Shown here: one piece after another, positions 49,078-58,285 of the stretch | Layout: the number at the start of each line of letters is the position of its first letter | Numbering within the stretch: position 1 is the stretch's first letter | Source: Bordetella parapertussis | Lineage (GTDB): Bacteria; Acidobacteriota; Terriglobia; Bryobacterales; Bryobacteraceae | DNA: 64,000 bases | Direction of reading: 5' to 3' | NCBI GenBank assembly: GCA_943328975.2 | Contig: CALQCC020000020.1 | Coordinates: forward strand, 1 to 64,000 | Position numbers and translations under genes: made by a program | Notes under the pieces: generated by a model | Told to the model about the DNA's origin: nothing | What the model saw: only the letters and a program-made list of their open reading frames with translations | Databases searched by the model: none

Positions 49078-49890
49078 GTGGACGAGACTCCTGAGTTACC
49101 GACTGAAGTAGAGGCAGTGCCGGTGGAGGCAGCGATTCCAGCCTTGCCTCCACCGGTCACGGTTAAGATGCTGATCCGAGATGCGGTGCTCGACTTGGTG
49201 TCCGCGTTGAGCACCGGGATTGGATTGATCCTGCTGGGGGCCATCGTCATCGGCACGACGCTGGCTTTTTCGGGCCGCAACCCGAGCGAAATGGGAGACA
49301 TGGTGGTGTCGCCCTGGGGCGTCGCGGGACTGTTGCTGGCGACGCAGTTGCCGCTGCTCTACTTCGGATTGCGACGCAGGCGGCGAAACGGGGAGAAGCA
49401 GCGTCCGCTGATGGCTTTGTTCGCGGGGGACACGGGCAGCGCGATCCGCAAAGGGGTTTCCGCTGGGTTCGCGATGACGGTTCTCAGCATGCTGTACACG
49501 GGCGCGCTGCAACGATTGCTGGGTCCGAATGCTGTGGAAGGACAACTCGACTTTCTGGAAAACGTCCTCAACAATAAGCCGGCCGTGGCGCTGTTGGTTT
49601 TGATCGTCGCGGGATTGGCTCCGATGTGCGAGGAGATCTTCTTCCGCGGTGTGATCTTCGGGTCGGCGCGATCGGCGGGGCTAAGCTCGGTGGGCGCGGT
49701 GCTCTCGGCGGTATTGTTCGCGACGGTGCATCTGAGTCCGATACTGGCGCCGTTCTACGCGACGTTCGCTATCGTGATGTGTTGGCTGTACACGCGCACA
49801 GGGACGCTGGCTGCTCCTATCGCAGCGCATATGACGTTGAACGGCGTGGCTTGTGTAGCGTTGTTGATCGCGGGTGGCAATCGCGTTTAG
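49078..49890 (+). CDS. CPBP-family intramembrane metalloprotease
   Basis: Starts with GTG at 49078 behind GAGGGA. The 270-residue product has a Pro/Glu-rich N-terminus and about seven or eight membrane helices. The CPBP (CAAX/bacteriocin-processing) motifs are CEEIFFRGVIFG, FATVHL and the final helix block IAAHMTLNG, giving the Glu-Glu, Arg and His metal/catalytic set. Such proteases cleave membrane substrates or give immunity to bacteriocins. It is 16 bp after the vWA gene and may be co-transcribed. Confidence 0.87.
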   Translation: MDETPELPTEVEAVPVEAAIPALPPPVTVKMLIRDAVLDLVSALSTGIGLILLGAIVIGTTLAFSGRNPSEMGDMVVSPWGVAGLLLATQLPLLYFGLRRRRRNGEKQRPLMALFAGDTGSAIRKGVSAGFAMTVLSMLYTGALQRLLGPNAVEGQLDFLENVLNNKPAVALLVLIVAGLAPMCEEIFFRGVIFGSARSAGLSSVGAVLSAVLFATVHLSPILAPFYATFAIVMCWLYTRTGTLAAPIAAHMTLNGVACVALLIAGGNRV

Positions 49891-50872
49891 TTGGCTGCTA
49901 ACTGATCCCACATGTGCTTGCGCTGGTAGGTTTCGGTCTTCTCTTTGGTCTCGCGCTGCTTGACGGACCCTTCGGGCGTGTTGGGATAGATGGTTACGTC
50001 GCGCAGTGCGTAGCGCTTTACGTTGGCTCCCATGGCTTGCATGGCGTCGTCAATTTCGAGGAGCGTTCCGCGGGTTAACTCCAGACGATGTTCGTTGGGC
50101 TGAAACATGGAGCCGATGGGGAATTCGACAAACGGCGTCGCGGATTGTTCGATGTGGCAACCGAGCACGTGGGTCACGGGCTTGCCTTTGGTGAACTCGA
50201 TCAGGTGGCGGATGCTGGCGGCGAACACGGGAGCGTCGCGGACGTAGAGGCGTCCAGGATAGACGGTGCGCCGGTTAACAGGACTGCGGTCTGACGATCG
50301 TAGAGCGCAACGGATGCGACGTCGTGACCGGGGATGCCAAAGATGTCGATGACTCGTCCGCCGAGGTCGTATTCGACTACATCTTGCGGCCAGTTCTTAA
50401 AGCCGAAGAAAGCTTTGACTGCGTCGAGGCCAGGGCCGACTACGGTTACGTTGGGCATGGCGCGAAGCTGCGCGTCGCCTGAGGTGTGATCTCCGTGGTT
50501 GTGACTGTGGGTAACTACCAAGGGGATGGACTCGCGTCCGTTGCGCTGCAGCCACTTCTTCATCACGCCGTCGATGACGTGAGCGACCTCGGTTACGCCT
50601 GCGCCGGTGTCTACGAGCAGTGCTTTGTCCTTGCCGAAGAATAGATAGAGGAACGGCTTCTCGTAGTTGATGCAGCCAGATTCACGCAGGATGTAGAAAT
50701 CAGGGTTGTATTCGTGGACTTGAAAATCGGGGACCTCCATACACTTGGGTCCACCGGTGATCCAGGAAGAAGGAAGAGTGCCGGAGCGAATGCCTGCACC
50801 ATCGGGTTCAGGAAGTTGCGCCATTAACGAGACAGGGAGAAGTAGAGCAATTAGAGTGTGAAGGCGCGTCAT
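49887..50872 (-). pseudogene. Metallo-beta-lactamase-fold hydrolase, one-base frameshift
   Basis: The 5' frame from the ATG at 50872 (signal peptide TRLHTLIALLLPVSLMAQ) carries the metal motif THSHNHGDHTSGDAQ and reaches DRQTAVLLTGA, then runs out of frame. Shifting by one base restores TGDTVYPGRLYVRDAPVFAA and the rest to the stop at 49887. One base (T on the plus strand) is missing at 50268/50269. The complete protein would be about 330 residues, exported, with the HxHxDH zinc site of the MBL fold. Recent inactivation or sequence error. It overlaps the protease gene end by four bases. Confidence 0.78.
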
Positions 50873-50945
50873 GGGAACTCCGTAGGAAGGTGATTTAAAG
50901 TGCGACCCCGCCACAGGAAAGCGGGGTCGCACAGTCTCGGTCAGT

Positions 50946-51608
50946 TTAGAACTCGTAACGCAATGCGAACTGCATCACGCGGGGGTCCTGGGTGCTGGTG
51001 AACTGGCCGAAAGTGGCAGAAACGATGCTGTTTGTGAAACCGGTGAAGTTCACGAAGTTGAATGCGTTGAAAGCTTCACCACGGAGCTGCAGGCGGTGAC
51101 CTTCAAACGGCATCCGGAAGTACTTGGCGATGGACAGATCCGTATTGCGGACGCTGGGCAGGCGGATGATTCCGCGAGTACCAACGGTTCCCGGATACTG
51201 ACCCATGAAGGCTTTCGCATCCGTGGTGGAAGCGAAGTAGCTGGGCTGACCAACCTGATTGAAGCCGACGCTGGTGGTCGGGAGAGTGGCGCCGGGGCGA
51301 AGTACAGCGAGCCCTGCGTTCAGGTAGTTGGTGGGGAAGATGCCACCGTTGGTCAAGTTGGTCGGCGCGCCGGTCCGGTACGAGACCAAGGCCGAGATCT
51401 GCCAGCCACCGAGGAAGCCATCGACCCAACGATTGTTGGTATCGAGGATGCGCTTGCCTTTACCGAACGGCAACTCAAACACGCTGTTCGCCGTGATGTT
51501 GTGGCGAATGTCGAAGTCGGAGGGACCGCGGAAGGCGTCGGGTGCGAATGAATCCTGAATGGTGGAGGCATTCGATTCCGAGGCGGGCAGTTGGTACGAA
51601 GATTTCAC
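50946..51608 (-). pseudogene. C-terminal fragment of a TonB-dependent receptor
   Basis: This 220-residue frame corresponds to the last part of the acidobacterial Oar-like TonB-dependent receptors: FRGPSDFDIRHNITANSVFE, GWQISALVSYRTGAP, RNTDLSIAKYFRMPFEG, RGEAFNAFNFVNF and the terminal ALRYEF with C-terminal Phe. Full-length members have about 1000 or more residues; here everything upstream, including plug and TonB box, is missing, and only 43 bp separate it from the thioredoxin gene. The GTG at 51608 is unlikely to be a real start. It marks a rearrangement point. Confidence 0.8.
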
Positions 51609-51651
51609 GCAAGTAGAAGATCAAGAAGTGCAACAGATCCTTGCCGCCGCG

Positions 51652-52086
51652 TTACCGCGCTAGATGCGGTTCCAACCAACGCCGCATTTCACTGCTGGAG
51701 GCGGCGCCAGCCCGCTGAAAGACAGGCTGGCCAGCCTTGAAGACCATGAAGTTGGGGATGCTCTGGACGCGGTATCTACCAGCCAATTGCGGCTGGGCTT
51801 CGGTATCCACTTTCAGGACGAGCGCCTTGCCTGCCATCTCTGCTGCCAACTTGTGAACCTCGGGAGCCGCCATCTTGCAGGGGCCGCACCAGTCCGCCCA
51901 GAAGTCCACCAGAACGGGAACCTTCGCAGTTCGAAGAATTTCATCGAAGGAAGTTACGTCCACTTCGACCGGATGTGCAAGCGGCGGCAGACCCGCTTTA
52001 CAAGCTCCGCACCGACCAGCATCGGCCAGATGCGACCCGGGGATTCGATTCTTGGCCCCGCAGGCCTGGCAAGTTGAAAGATGCAT
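51652..52086 (-). CDS. Thioredoxin 2-type (zinc-ribbon) thioredoxin
   Basis: The ATG at 52086 gives MHLSTCQACGAKNRIPGSHL, the usual start of TrxC-type proteins. The 144-residue product has two N-terminal CxxC motifs (CQAC, CGAC) that bind zinc and a thioredoxin domain with VDFWADWCGPCK and the cis-Pro loop QSIPNF. TrxC-type thioredoxins reduce oxidised proteins under oxidative stress in the cytoplasm. The gene is divergent from the phosphorylase gene with 73 bp between for promoters. Longer upstream starts exist but add no conserved sequence. Confidence 0.92.
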   Translation of the reverse strand: MHLSTCQACGAKNRIPGSHLADAGRCGACKAGLPPLAHPVEVDVTSFDEILRTAKVPVLVDFWADWCGPCKMAAPEVHKLAAEMAGKALVLKVDTEAQPQLAGRYRVQSIPNFMVFKAGQPVFQRAGAASSSEMRRWLEPHLAR

Positions 52087-52159
52087 CACTCCATCATGGA
52101 GCAATCCGCATACCATCGGATCAGGTTGGATGTTGATGTGCAGGAACAGACCGGGATTC

Positions 52160-53854
52160 ATGAATACTGATAACGCTCGCGTCGCTTACTTTTCCATGGA
52201 AATCGCCTTGGACCCGGAGATCCCGACCTACGCCGGTGGCCTGGGAATCCTCGCTGGCGACATGTTACGGTCGGCTGCGGATTTGGACATACCCATGGTT
52301 GCGGTCACGCTGGTCCATCACAACGGCTATTTCGATCAGATCCTGGATGAGGCGGGTCATCAAAGTGAAGCGCCGGAACCGTGGGAACCCAGCAAATACG
52401 CTGAACTCATGAGCCATTCCATCACCCTCCCGCTGGAGGGGCGCCTGATCAGTGTGCGAGCTTGGCGCTACTTGGTGCAGGGGCATGCCGACCGGACCGT
52501 CCCAGTTTTTCTGCTGGATACCGACCTTCCGGAAAACAGTGAATGGGATCGAACACTCACGAATTCCCTCTACGGAGGCGACGAACACTATCGGCTCTGT
52601 CAGGAGGCGGTGCTTGGGATTGGTGGCGTCCGAATACTGCGAGAGCTGGGATATTCCAATCTCACCACGTTTCACATGAACGAGGGACACGCGGCATTGC
52701 TGGCTCTGCAACTGTTAGAAGAAAAGCTGGGACATCCGAGACTGAGCGAGGCAACCGAAGCGGATATCCGTGAGATCCGCACAAAGTGCGTTTTCACCAC
52801 CCACACTCCGGTGCCGGCGGGACACGACCAATTTCCGAGAGACATGGTGGAGAAGGTACTTGGAAAGGACCGCCTCGGGGTTTTGGAATCGACGCGGTGT
52901 TGTCCCGAATTGCTCTTGAACATGACGTTTCTGGCGTTACGCTTCTCGCACTATATCAACGGCGTGGCCATGCATCACGGAGCCGTCTCGCACGACATGT
53001 TCCCGGACTATCCCATTCGGACCATCACCAACGGCGTCCACGCGGAAACCTGGACGTGTCCGGAATTCCACGCCCTGTATGACCGGCACATGCCGGAATG
53101 GCATGGGGACAATCTTTACCTGCGCTACGTGATTGGCATCCCCCGCGAAGAGATTCAGGCCGCGCACGAAGCCGCGAAGCTCCGCCTGTTTCAGCAAATT
53201 GGCACCAAGACAGGGGTTACGTTGGACCCGAACGTCTTCACCATCGGATTCGCGCGCCGGGCTACGGCGTACAAGCGGTTCGATCTGCTCTTTGCCGACC
53301 CCGATCGGCTCCGCAAGATCAGCGAGGCATCGGGAGGGCTACAGATCGTCTTCGGCGGCATGGCTCATCCTAAGGACGAAGCAGGCAAAGAACAAATCCG
53401 GCGCGTCCATGAGAATGCGGCGAAGCTGAACAGCGCTCACTTGAAGATCGTCTATCTGGAGGACTATCGAATCCCTTGGGCCAAGCTACTCACGGCCGGG
53501 GTCGACCTTTGGCTCAACACTCCACTGCGACCGCAGGAAGCATCCGGGACCAGCGGCATGAAAGCCGCCCTCAATGGCGTCCCGAGCCTGAGTATTCTAG
53601 ACGGCTGGTGGATCGAGGGATGCCTGGAGGGCATTACCGGGTGGGCCATCGGAAAGGACGGAGAGGTTCGCGCGGCCACAGCCGACGAGGCTGATTCGTT
53701 GTACGAAAAGCTCGCGTTGATCACGACGCTGTTCTATCGGGATCGGCAAACCTACACCGATGTGATGCGAGGCGCGATCGCCCTCAACGGTTCGTTCTTC
53801 AACACCCAACGCATGTTGGCGCAGTATGTGGCGAATGCCTACGCGGCTTCCTGA
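52160..53854 (+). CDS. Alpha-glucan phosphorylase
   Basis: The ATG at 52160 gives the standard start [20 protein letters not shown]; the longer frame to 51875 is antisense to thioredoxin. The 564-residue enzyme belongs to the shorter TIGR02094-like glucan phosphorylases, which release glucose-1-phosphate from alpha-glucans with pyridoxal phosphate. Visible are [52 protein letters not shown] and the cofactor region [14 protein letters not shown]. The 3' end overlaps the convergent sigma factor gene by 16 bp. It pairs functionally with the glucosidase at 59.8 kb. Confidence 0.94.
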   Translation: MNTDNARVAYFSMEIALDPEIPTYAGGLGILAGDMLRSAADLDIPMVAVTLVHHNGYFDQILDEAGHQSEAPEPWEPSKYAELMSHSITLPLEGRLISVRAWRYLVQGHADRTVPVFLLDTDLPENSEWDRTLTNSLYGGDEHYRLCQEAVLGIGGVRILRELGYSNLTTFHMNEGHAALLALQLLEEKLGHPRLSEATEADIREIRTKCVFTTHTPVPAGHDQFPRDMVEKVLGKDRLGVLESTRCCPELLLNMTFLALRFSHYINGVAMHHGAVSHDMFPDYPIRTITNGVHAETWTCPEFHALYDRHMPEWHGDNLYLRYVIGIPREEIQAAHEAAKLRLFQQIGTKTGVTLDPNVFTIGFARRATAYKRFDLLFADPDRLRKISEASGGLQIVFGGMAHPKDEAGKEQIRRVHENAAKLNSAHLKIVYLEDYRIPWAKLLTAGVDLWLNTPLRPQEASGTSGMKAALNGVPSLSILDGWWIEGCLEGITGWAIGKDGEVRAATADEADSLYEKLALITTLFYRDRQTYTDVMRGAIALNGSFFNTQRMLAQYVANAYAAS

Positions 53855-55227
53855 TCCGCAAGGCGAAGGCCCGATGCGTTGCGCAATCGCCCCAATGCTT
53901 TGCTTTCAATCTGGCGAATGCGTTCGCGGCTTAGGTTGAGCTGCCCGGCTAGTTCGCCCAGGCTGTAGGATCGATCGGCCCCAATTCCAAACCGCATCCG
54001 GACCACCTTGGCTTCCACGGGAGACAGAGCTTCCAGTGCGCCCGCGGTCTTTTGTCGAATTTCGCGCTGCAGCAGATCGTCATAAGCGGATGGCCCTTGG
54101 CCCTCCAGCATGTCTCCCAACGAGGATTCGCCGTCTCTTCCCACCGGGATATCCAACGATACTGGATCCAGAAAGAGGCTCCGCAATTCCCGGACCTTCT
54201 CTTTCGTTGTCCCCAAGCGCTGGCCGATCTCTTCGTCGCTGGGCGCGCGGCTCAATTCCTTCTCCAGTTCCCGTGAGGCACGCACGAACTTACTCAGATT
54301 TTCATTCATGTGGACAGGCACGCGAATCGTCCGCGATTGGTCGTCGATGGCGCGCGTGATTGCCTGTCGAATCCACCACGTCGCGTATGTGGAGAACTTG
54401 TAGCCCAGGTGATAGTTGAACTTCTCGGATGCGCGAATCAGTCCAAGGTTCCCTTCCTGCACTAGATCCAGAAGATGCATCCCTCGGTTCGCGTAGCGCT
54501 TTGCAATCGAAACCACCAAGCGGAGGTTGGCCTCCACCAAGGCGTTTTTCGCGCGAGCGGCCTCGGCTTCACCTTGCCGTACGCGATCCAGAGAGCGGCG
54601 CAGTTCGGTGCGCCGGTGGCCGGTGCGTAGCTCGCGATTGGCGTTTTCCAGGATTTCGACAAACTCGCGCCATTGCCGCTGAGAGAAAGGAATGGCGCGG
54701 ATTGCTTGCGAAAGAATGATTTGCCTTCTCGCAACGGTGTTGGAGATTTTGGCTCGCACATTAACGTTGCGCTGCGGCGTTGCAGCAAGTTTCGCTTCGA
54801 TCTTTAGCAGCTCCTGCCGCGCTTTGTCCGCTTTGGCGAACGCCCGCAAAGCCTCGGCGCGACTCTGCTGCTTCACCGCCTCACTGGGTCCTTTGATCTC
54901 CACTATGTCCTGCATGGAACAACTCTCGGCGCGTACATCGCGATACAGTTCCGCGACCGCCGACTGGACCAAGGGAGATCGAGAAAGGCTTCTGCGCGCC
55001 CGTAGCGTGCCGCGTTCCATCCTTCTTGCCAGATCGCCTTCGCCTTGCCGCGTGAGCAAGGAGATCGAGCCCATCTGTTTCAGATAGGTTCGCACCAAGT
55101 CGTCGGTGTGGAACGATTCCGCAGGTTCCGGCTCAGCGTCTTCAGACTCCTCAAACACTTGCGGCTCTTCCACTTCCAGAAGTGTTGGGACGTAAGAACC
55201 TACTGTCTGCTCGTTAAATTGGTCCAT
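53839..55227 (-). CDS. RNA polymerase sigma-70 family factor (RpoD/RpoS-like)
   Basis: The ATG at 55227 ([10 protein letters not shown]) has GGGAG upstream. The 462-residue protein has region 1.2 ([20 protein letters not shown]), a ~110-residue non-conserved insert, region 2 ([34 protein letters not shown]), region 3 and region 4 ([20 protein letters not shown]). There is no region 1.1, so it is a group 2 (stationary or stress type) factor rather than the housekeeping one. It lies among stress genes (thioredoxin, UspA, HtrA), which it may control; that is inference. Confidence 0.92.
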   Translation of the reverse strand: MDQFNEQTVGSYVPTLLEVEEPQVFEESEDAEPEPAESFHTDDLVRTYLKQMGSISLLTRQGEGDLARRMERGTLRARRSLSRSPLVQSAVAELYRDVRAESCSMQDIVEIKGPSEAVKQQSRAEALRAFAKADKARQELLKIEAKLAATPQRNVNVRAKISNTVARRQIILSQAIRAIPFSQRQWREFVEILENANRELRTGHRRTELRRSLDRVRQGEAEAARAKNALVEANLRLVVSIAKRYANRGMHLLDLVQEGNLGLIRASEKFNYHLGYKFSTYATWWIRQAITRAIDDQSRTIRVPVHMNENLSKFVRASRELEKELSRAPSDEEIGQRLGTTKEKVRELRSLFLDPVSLDIPVGRDGESSLGDMLEGQGPSAYDDLLQREIRQKTAGALEALSPVEAKVVRMRFGIGADRSYSLGELAGQLNLSRERIRQIESKALGRLRNASGLRLADQEAA

Positions 55228-55485
55228 GCGCCTAAGTTCTCCCTTGCCTATTGGATGCACAAGGAGCACACTTCGTTGCTAACGATTTGTATCCTGTCCA
55301 CCCCCTGGGGTTCGCGTCAGAGCCAATTGCTCCGCAACTCGCGCAAGAGACTTACCGCCACACTAGGCCCAAGTGGGAATAGCACCTGAGAGTCTACACT
55401 TTACCAGTCAAACCACAGTACTCACAGTACTCCTAGGCCATTCCCGGCCCCTTGGTCGCCGCAGTAGGATCAGGGCGGAGCTAGC

Positions 55486-56337
55486 ATGTCCCTGCAACTC
55501 AAAATGATCGCGAACTACTTCATTCCCAGCGCGCTCTTTGCCGTGTCGATCACCATCTCTTCTGACTCCTTAAGGACTCTCATTCAGCTGGCCCTTGAGG
55601 ATACCCGGTATGCACACATTCTGTTAGTCCCCGCCGCGAGCACGCTGATGTTGTGGCTGCGAAGAGCCCCCCAACGGCGTGACCGAGCGGCCTTCGCTCC
55701 AGTTCTTTCCCTCTCTCTGGCAGGGCTTATCGTCTCAGGAGCAAGTCTCGCGATCGGAGACAGTGACCTGCGGTTGGCGGCCTCGACTCTGGGAATACTG
55801 CTCCTCGGGACGAGCGTCGCAATCCAGTGCTTTGGAATCAAGCTGGACCGCTCGACCGCGTTCCCGCTGCTCCTTTTTTTAGCGTGCGTGCCAGCTCCAG
55901 GGTCGATCATGGATTACGTGGTCTCTTTCCTACAACACGCTTCGGCGGAAACCACTTCGATCCTATTTCGTCTGGCCGGAACACCCTTCACTCGCGACGG
56001 CTTCGTATTCTCGTTCGACAACGTTGATGTTGAGGTGGCTAAGCAGTGCAGTGGCATCCGGTCAGCCATCTTGACCACACTTGGCAGTATCCTGGCGGGT
56101 CAGCTATTCCTGCATCGTGGCTGGACCCGAGCGGGTTTTGCTCTGCTGAGCCTCCCCGTGGTCATCCTGAAGAATGCTGCGCGCATCGCTGGCATCACTT
56201 GGCTAGGATTGTATGTTGATCCTGGATTCTTTACCGGAGAACTCCACAGATACAGCGGGCTGCCATTTTCCTTATTATCAGTCGGAATACTGCTGCGCAT
56301 TTTTTGGGGACTACACCGCCTCGAAGCGAAAGTGTAG
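55486..56337 (+). CDS. Exosortase/archaeosortase family transpeptidase
   Basis: The 283-residue membrane protein has about eight helices and the three exosortase active residues: Cys188 in AKQCSGIRSA, Arg233 in LKNAARI and His254 in LHRYSGLPFS. Exosortases cleave PEP-CTERM sorting signals in the inner membrane and transfer the protein onward. It is followed at 97 bp by a PEP-CTERM-like gene, and four other PEP-CTERM genes lie elsewhere in the window. Exosortases of other bacteria usually sit in exopolysaccharide clusters; none is seen here. The spacer 55228-55485 before it has a short direct repeat (CAGTACTCACAGTACTC) but no gene. Confidence 0.93.
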   Translation: MSLQLKMIANYFIPSALFAVSITISSDSLRTLIQLALEDTRYAHILLVPAASTLMLWLRRAPQRRDRAAFAPVLSLSLAGLIVSGASLAIGDSDLRLAASTLGILLLGTSVAIQCFGIKLDRSTAFPLLLFLACVPAPGSIMDYVVSFLQHASAETTSILFRLAGTPFTRDGFVFSFDNVDVEVAKQCSGIRSAILTTLGSILAGQLFLHRGWTRAGFALLSLPVVILKNAARIAGITWLGLYVDPGFFTGELHRYSGLPFSLLSVGILLRIFWGLHRLEAKV

Positions 56338-56434
56338 AACTGAGGTGGCGTAACCAGGTCGATGAGAATTCGGTACCGCTGCACCATTTCAATGCGATGG
56401 CTGCAGACGCAAACTGAGCACGGAGGACATTTTC

Positions 56435-56929
56435 ATGAATAAGGGACTCATCTTCGCGTTGTGCCTAGGGCTCCTTCCCGGCCCACAACTGAAGGCCAAT
56501 ACCGCGTCCGAGACCGCTGAACGCCAACTGAGGAAAACTAGTCCCTCAGTTGAAGATCGCCGTGGGTTCGGGAAACGCGTTCCGAGACGCCCAAGGGCCG
56601 CCAAAGAAACAGACACGGCGACACAGACTCCGGGACTCGTAGGAGGAATCAGGAGACTAGGGAGTAAGGACCATGCGGGTTCGACATCCGGCGTCAACGC
56701 TACAAGCAGTCCCAACTTCGCGGCCAATCTAGGGAAATCACTCTCACAATCTTGGTCAGACTTCCTTCGATCAGTCTCGCATTCTAGTAATAGTCGGTTG
56801 CCAACGAGTTCGGATCGCCCCCCCCGCGTGCACTACTCAACACCCGAACCCGGCATATTCCTAGAACTGGGCTTGCTGCTTGCCGGATTTGGGCTGAACG
56901 CCATTCGGCGTCGCCAGCCCAAATGCTAA
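56435..56929 (+). CDS. Short basic protein with PEP-CTERM signal next to exosortase
   Basis: The 164-residue product has a short signal peptide (NKGLIFALCLGLLPG), then a hydrophilic Ser/Arg/Thr-rich region without predicted folds (for example SVEDRRGFGKRVPRRPRAAK), and ends in STPEPGIFLELGLLLAGFGL followed by NAIRRRQPKC. This is a PEP-CTERM-like signal with a Cys as final residue. Position beside the exosortase suggests a dedicated substrate. The disordered basic body differs from the beta-rich bodies of the other PEP-CTERM proteins here. Family unknown. The spacer to 57174 (245 bp) shows no gene. Confidence 0.72.
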   Translation: MNKGLIFALCLGLLPGPQLKANTASETAERQLRKTSPSVEDRRGFGKRVPRRPRAAKETDTATQTPGLVGGIRRLGSKDHAGSTSGVNATSSPNFAANLGKSLSQSWSDFLRSVSHSSNSRLPTSSDRPPRVHYSTPEPGIFLELGLLLAGFGLNAIRRRQPKC

Positions 56930-57174
56930 CGATGGAGCAGGCCCGACGAATCTCTGCCGCCGCACCACCAAAATACTGTAGCGGAAATTGTAGAGACCAA
57001 TGCTAGAACTCCTTAGCAAGCGGGAGTATTGGTTGTAAGACGCGGTAGTCGCGAAGGCCGTCCTAGCAGGTTGCCGAGCAATCCTGGACGATCGTGACCT
57101 ACGGGGGTCCCCTTCCTTCTAAGCCGAGGGCGTCGTAGGGTCCGAGTCCTACCGCGCCTACCACGTCGTCTTCG

Positions 57175-58041
57175 CTATACGCTCAGGACCGGACAATGGG
57201 ACTGCTGAACAATGCCGAAGACATGACTCCGCAGCCGCGAGAGCGCCGCGTGACTGCTGCCCCGGCCGGTAATCACAAGATCGGCACCCTCCTGCTTGGA
57301 CTCTTCCGCGATGGTCTCGGCGAGGTTGCCGATCACCACCCGAACAGTCGCGTCCACATGGGCGGTCTGCTTCAAAAATAGCTCTAACGTAGACTGAGCC
57401 TCCGCTCTCAACTGCTTGTAGAAGTCGATTTCCGAAGGGATGGCCAGCCAGTCACTGACCGGAGGCACAACGTGCAGCAGCCTGAGCGAAGCCTTCGTCT
57501 CCTTGCTGAACTCCACTGCCCAGCGCACCAACCCAGTGGTCTCCTCCGTCGGTCCGTCGATCGCACAGACGATGGTTTTCGGCCTTACCGGTGCCCCCTG
57601 TTCTTCCGCATGCGCCGCCGTCCAAACGGGACATTTCGCATCGTGCAGGACCTTGGTAGTGACGGATCCAATCAACATGCTGCGAAAGATCCCGAACCCG
57701 TGCGTCGGCATCATGATGAGATCGACGCCGTGCGTGTTGGCATAGTCGACAATCTTCCCCGCCGGATCCCCCTGAGCGGTAACGCGATCCACCTTGATAC
57801 CCACTAATTCGGGATGCAGCACCCGGTCCAGGCGAGAACGCAGGTCCTTTTCTTGTTGATCCGAGCCAACTTCCACCAGGACAGGGACTTCTCCTGAAGT
57901 CGTCGTCCACACGTGCGGGACGACTCCGATCACGGTCACTGTAGCGTCAAATCGCTCCGCCATGGCCCGCACAAACGGCGCAGCCTTCATGGCTTGATTC
58001 GAAAAATCGAAGGGAAAGAGGATGTGGTTGATAGGTGGCAT
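57175..58041 (-). CDS. Tandem universal stress protein (two UspA domains)
   Basis: The 288-residue product has two UspA domains. The first (1-140) starts NHILFPFDFSNQAMKAAPFV and has an ATP-type loop MPTHGFGIFRSMLIGSVTTK. The second (~150-288) starts KTIVCAIDGPTEE and ends with a degenerate loop (TGRGSSHAALSRLR), so only the first is likely to bind nucleotide. Usp proteins support survival in stress and starvation. The gene lies 8 bp after a 64-residue protein and 41 bp further from htrA, all on the minus strand, probably an operon. Confidence 0.9.
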   Translation of the reverse strand: MPPINHILFPFDFSNQAMKAAPFVRAMAERFDATVTVIGVVPHVWTTTSGEVPVLVEVGSDQQEKDLRSRLDRVLHPELVGIKVDRVTAQGDPAGKIVDYANTHGVDLIMMPTHGFGIFRSMLIGSVTTKVLHDAKCPVWTAAHAEEQGAPVRPKTIVCAIDGPTEETTGLVRWAVEFSKETKASLRLLHVVPPVSDWLAIPSEIDFYKQLRAEAQSTLELFLKQTAHVDATVRVVIGNLAETIAEESKQEGADLVITGRGSSHAALSRLRSHVFGIVQQSHCPVLSV

Positions 58042-58049
58042 TTGAGTAT

Positions 58050-58244
58050 TTAGGCGGCAGCGGTCTGGAGCAGGTCTGTTTCAAACACGAGAAACTCTTG
58101 CCCGTCTACTTTCACGATTACGAACCGGTCATCGCGTGCAGGACCAACGATGTCGATCCTTTTCCCGGAGGGGACCGTCACAGCGGCCTCGTGGTTATTG
58201 TCATACGCAAGAACCATCAGTGGCGATGTTAAATCGTAGGTCAT
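58050..58244 (-). CDS. Small conserved protein, 64 aa
   Basis: AGAGAGGAG upstream of the ATG at 58244 supports a real gene. The 64-residue product is beta-rich (LMVLAYDNNHEAAVTVPSGK, then RIDIVGPARDDRFVIVKVDG) and may fold as a small barrel. It has no signal peptide and no Cys. I do not recognise the family. It lies between htrA and the tandem usp gene with short spacers, so it is part of that stress operon. Confidence 0.65.
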   Translation of the reverse strand: MTYDLTSPLMVLAYDNNHEAAVTVPSGKRIDIVGPARDDRFVIVKVDGQEFLVFETDLLQTAAA

Positions 58245-58285
58245 AGCAAGACTCCTCTCTGCACGTGGCTTACCAACCGCCGCCG

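Noticed and set aside
51875-52159. 95-codon N-terminal extension of the glucan phosphorylase
   Set aside because: Antisense to thioredoxin; the family start [10 protein letters not shown] lies just after the ATG at 52160.
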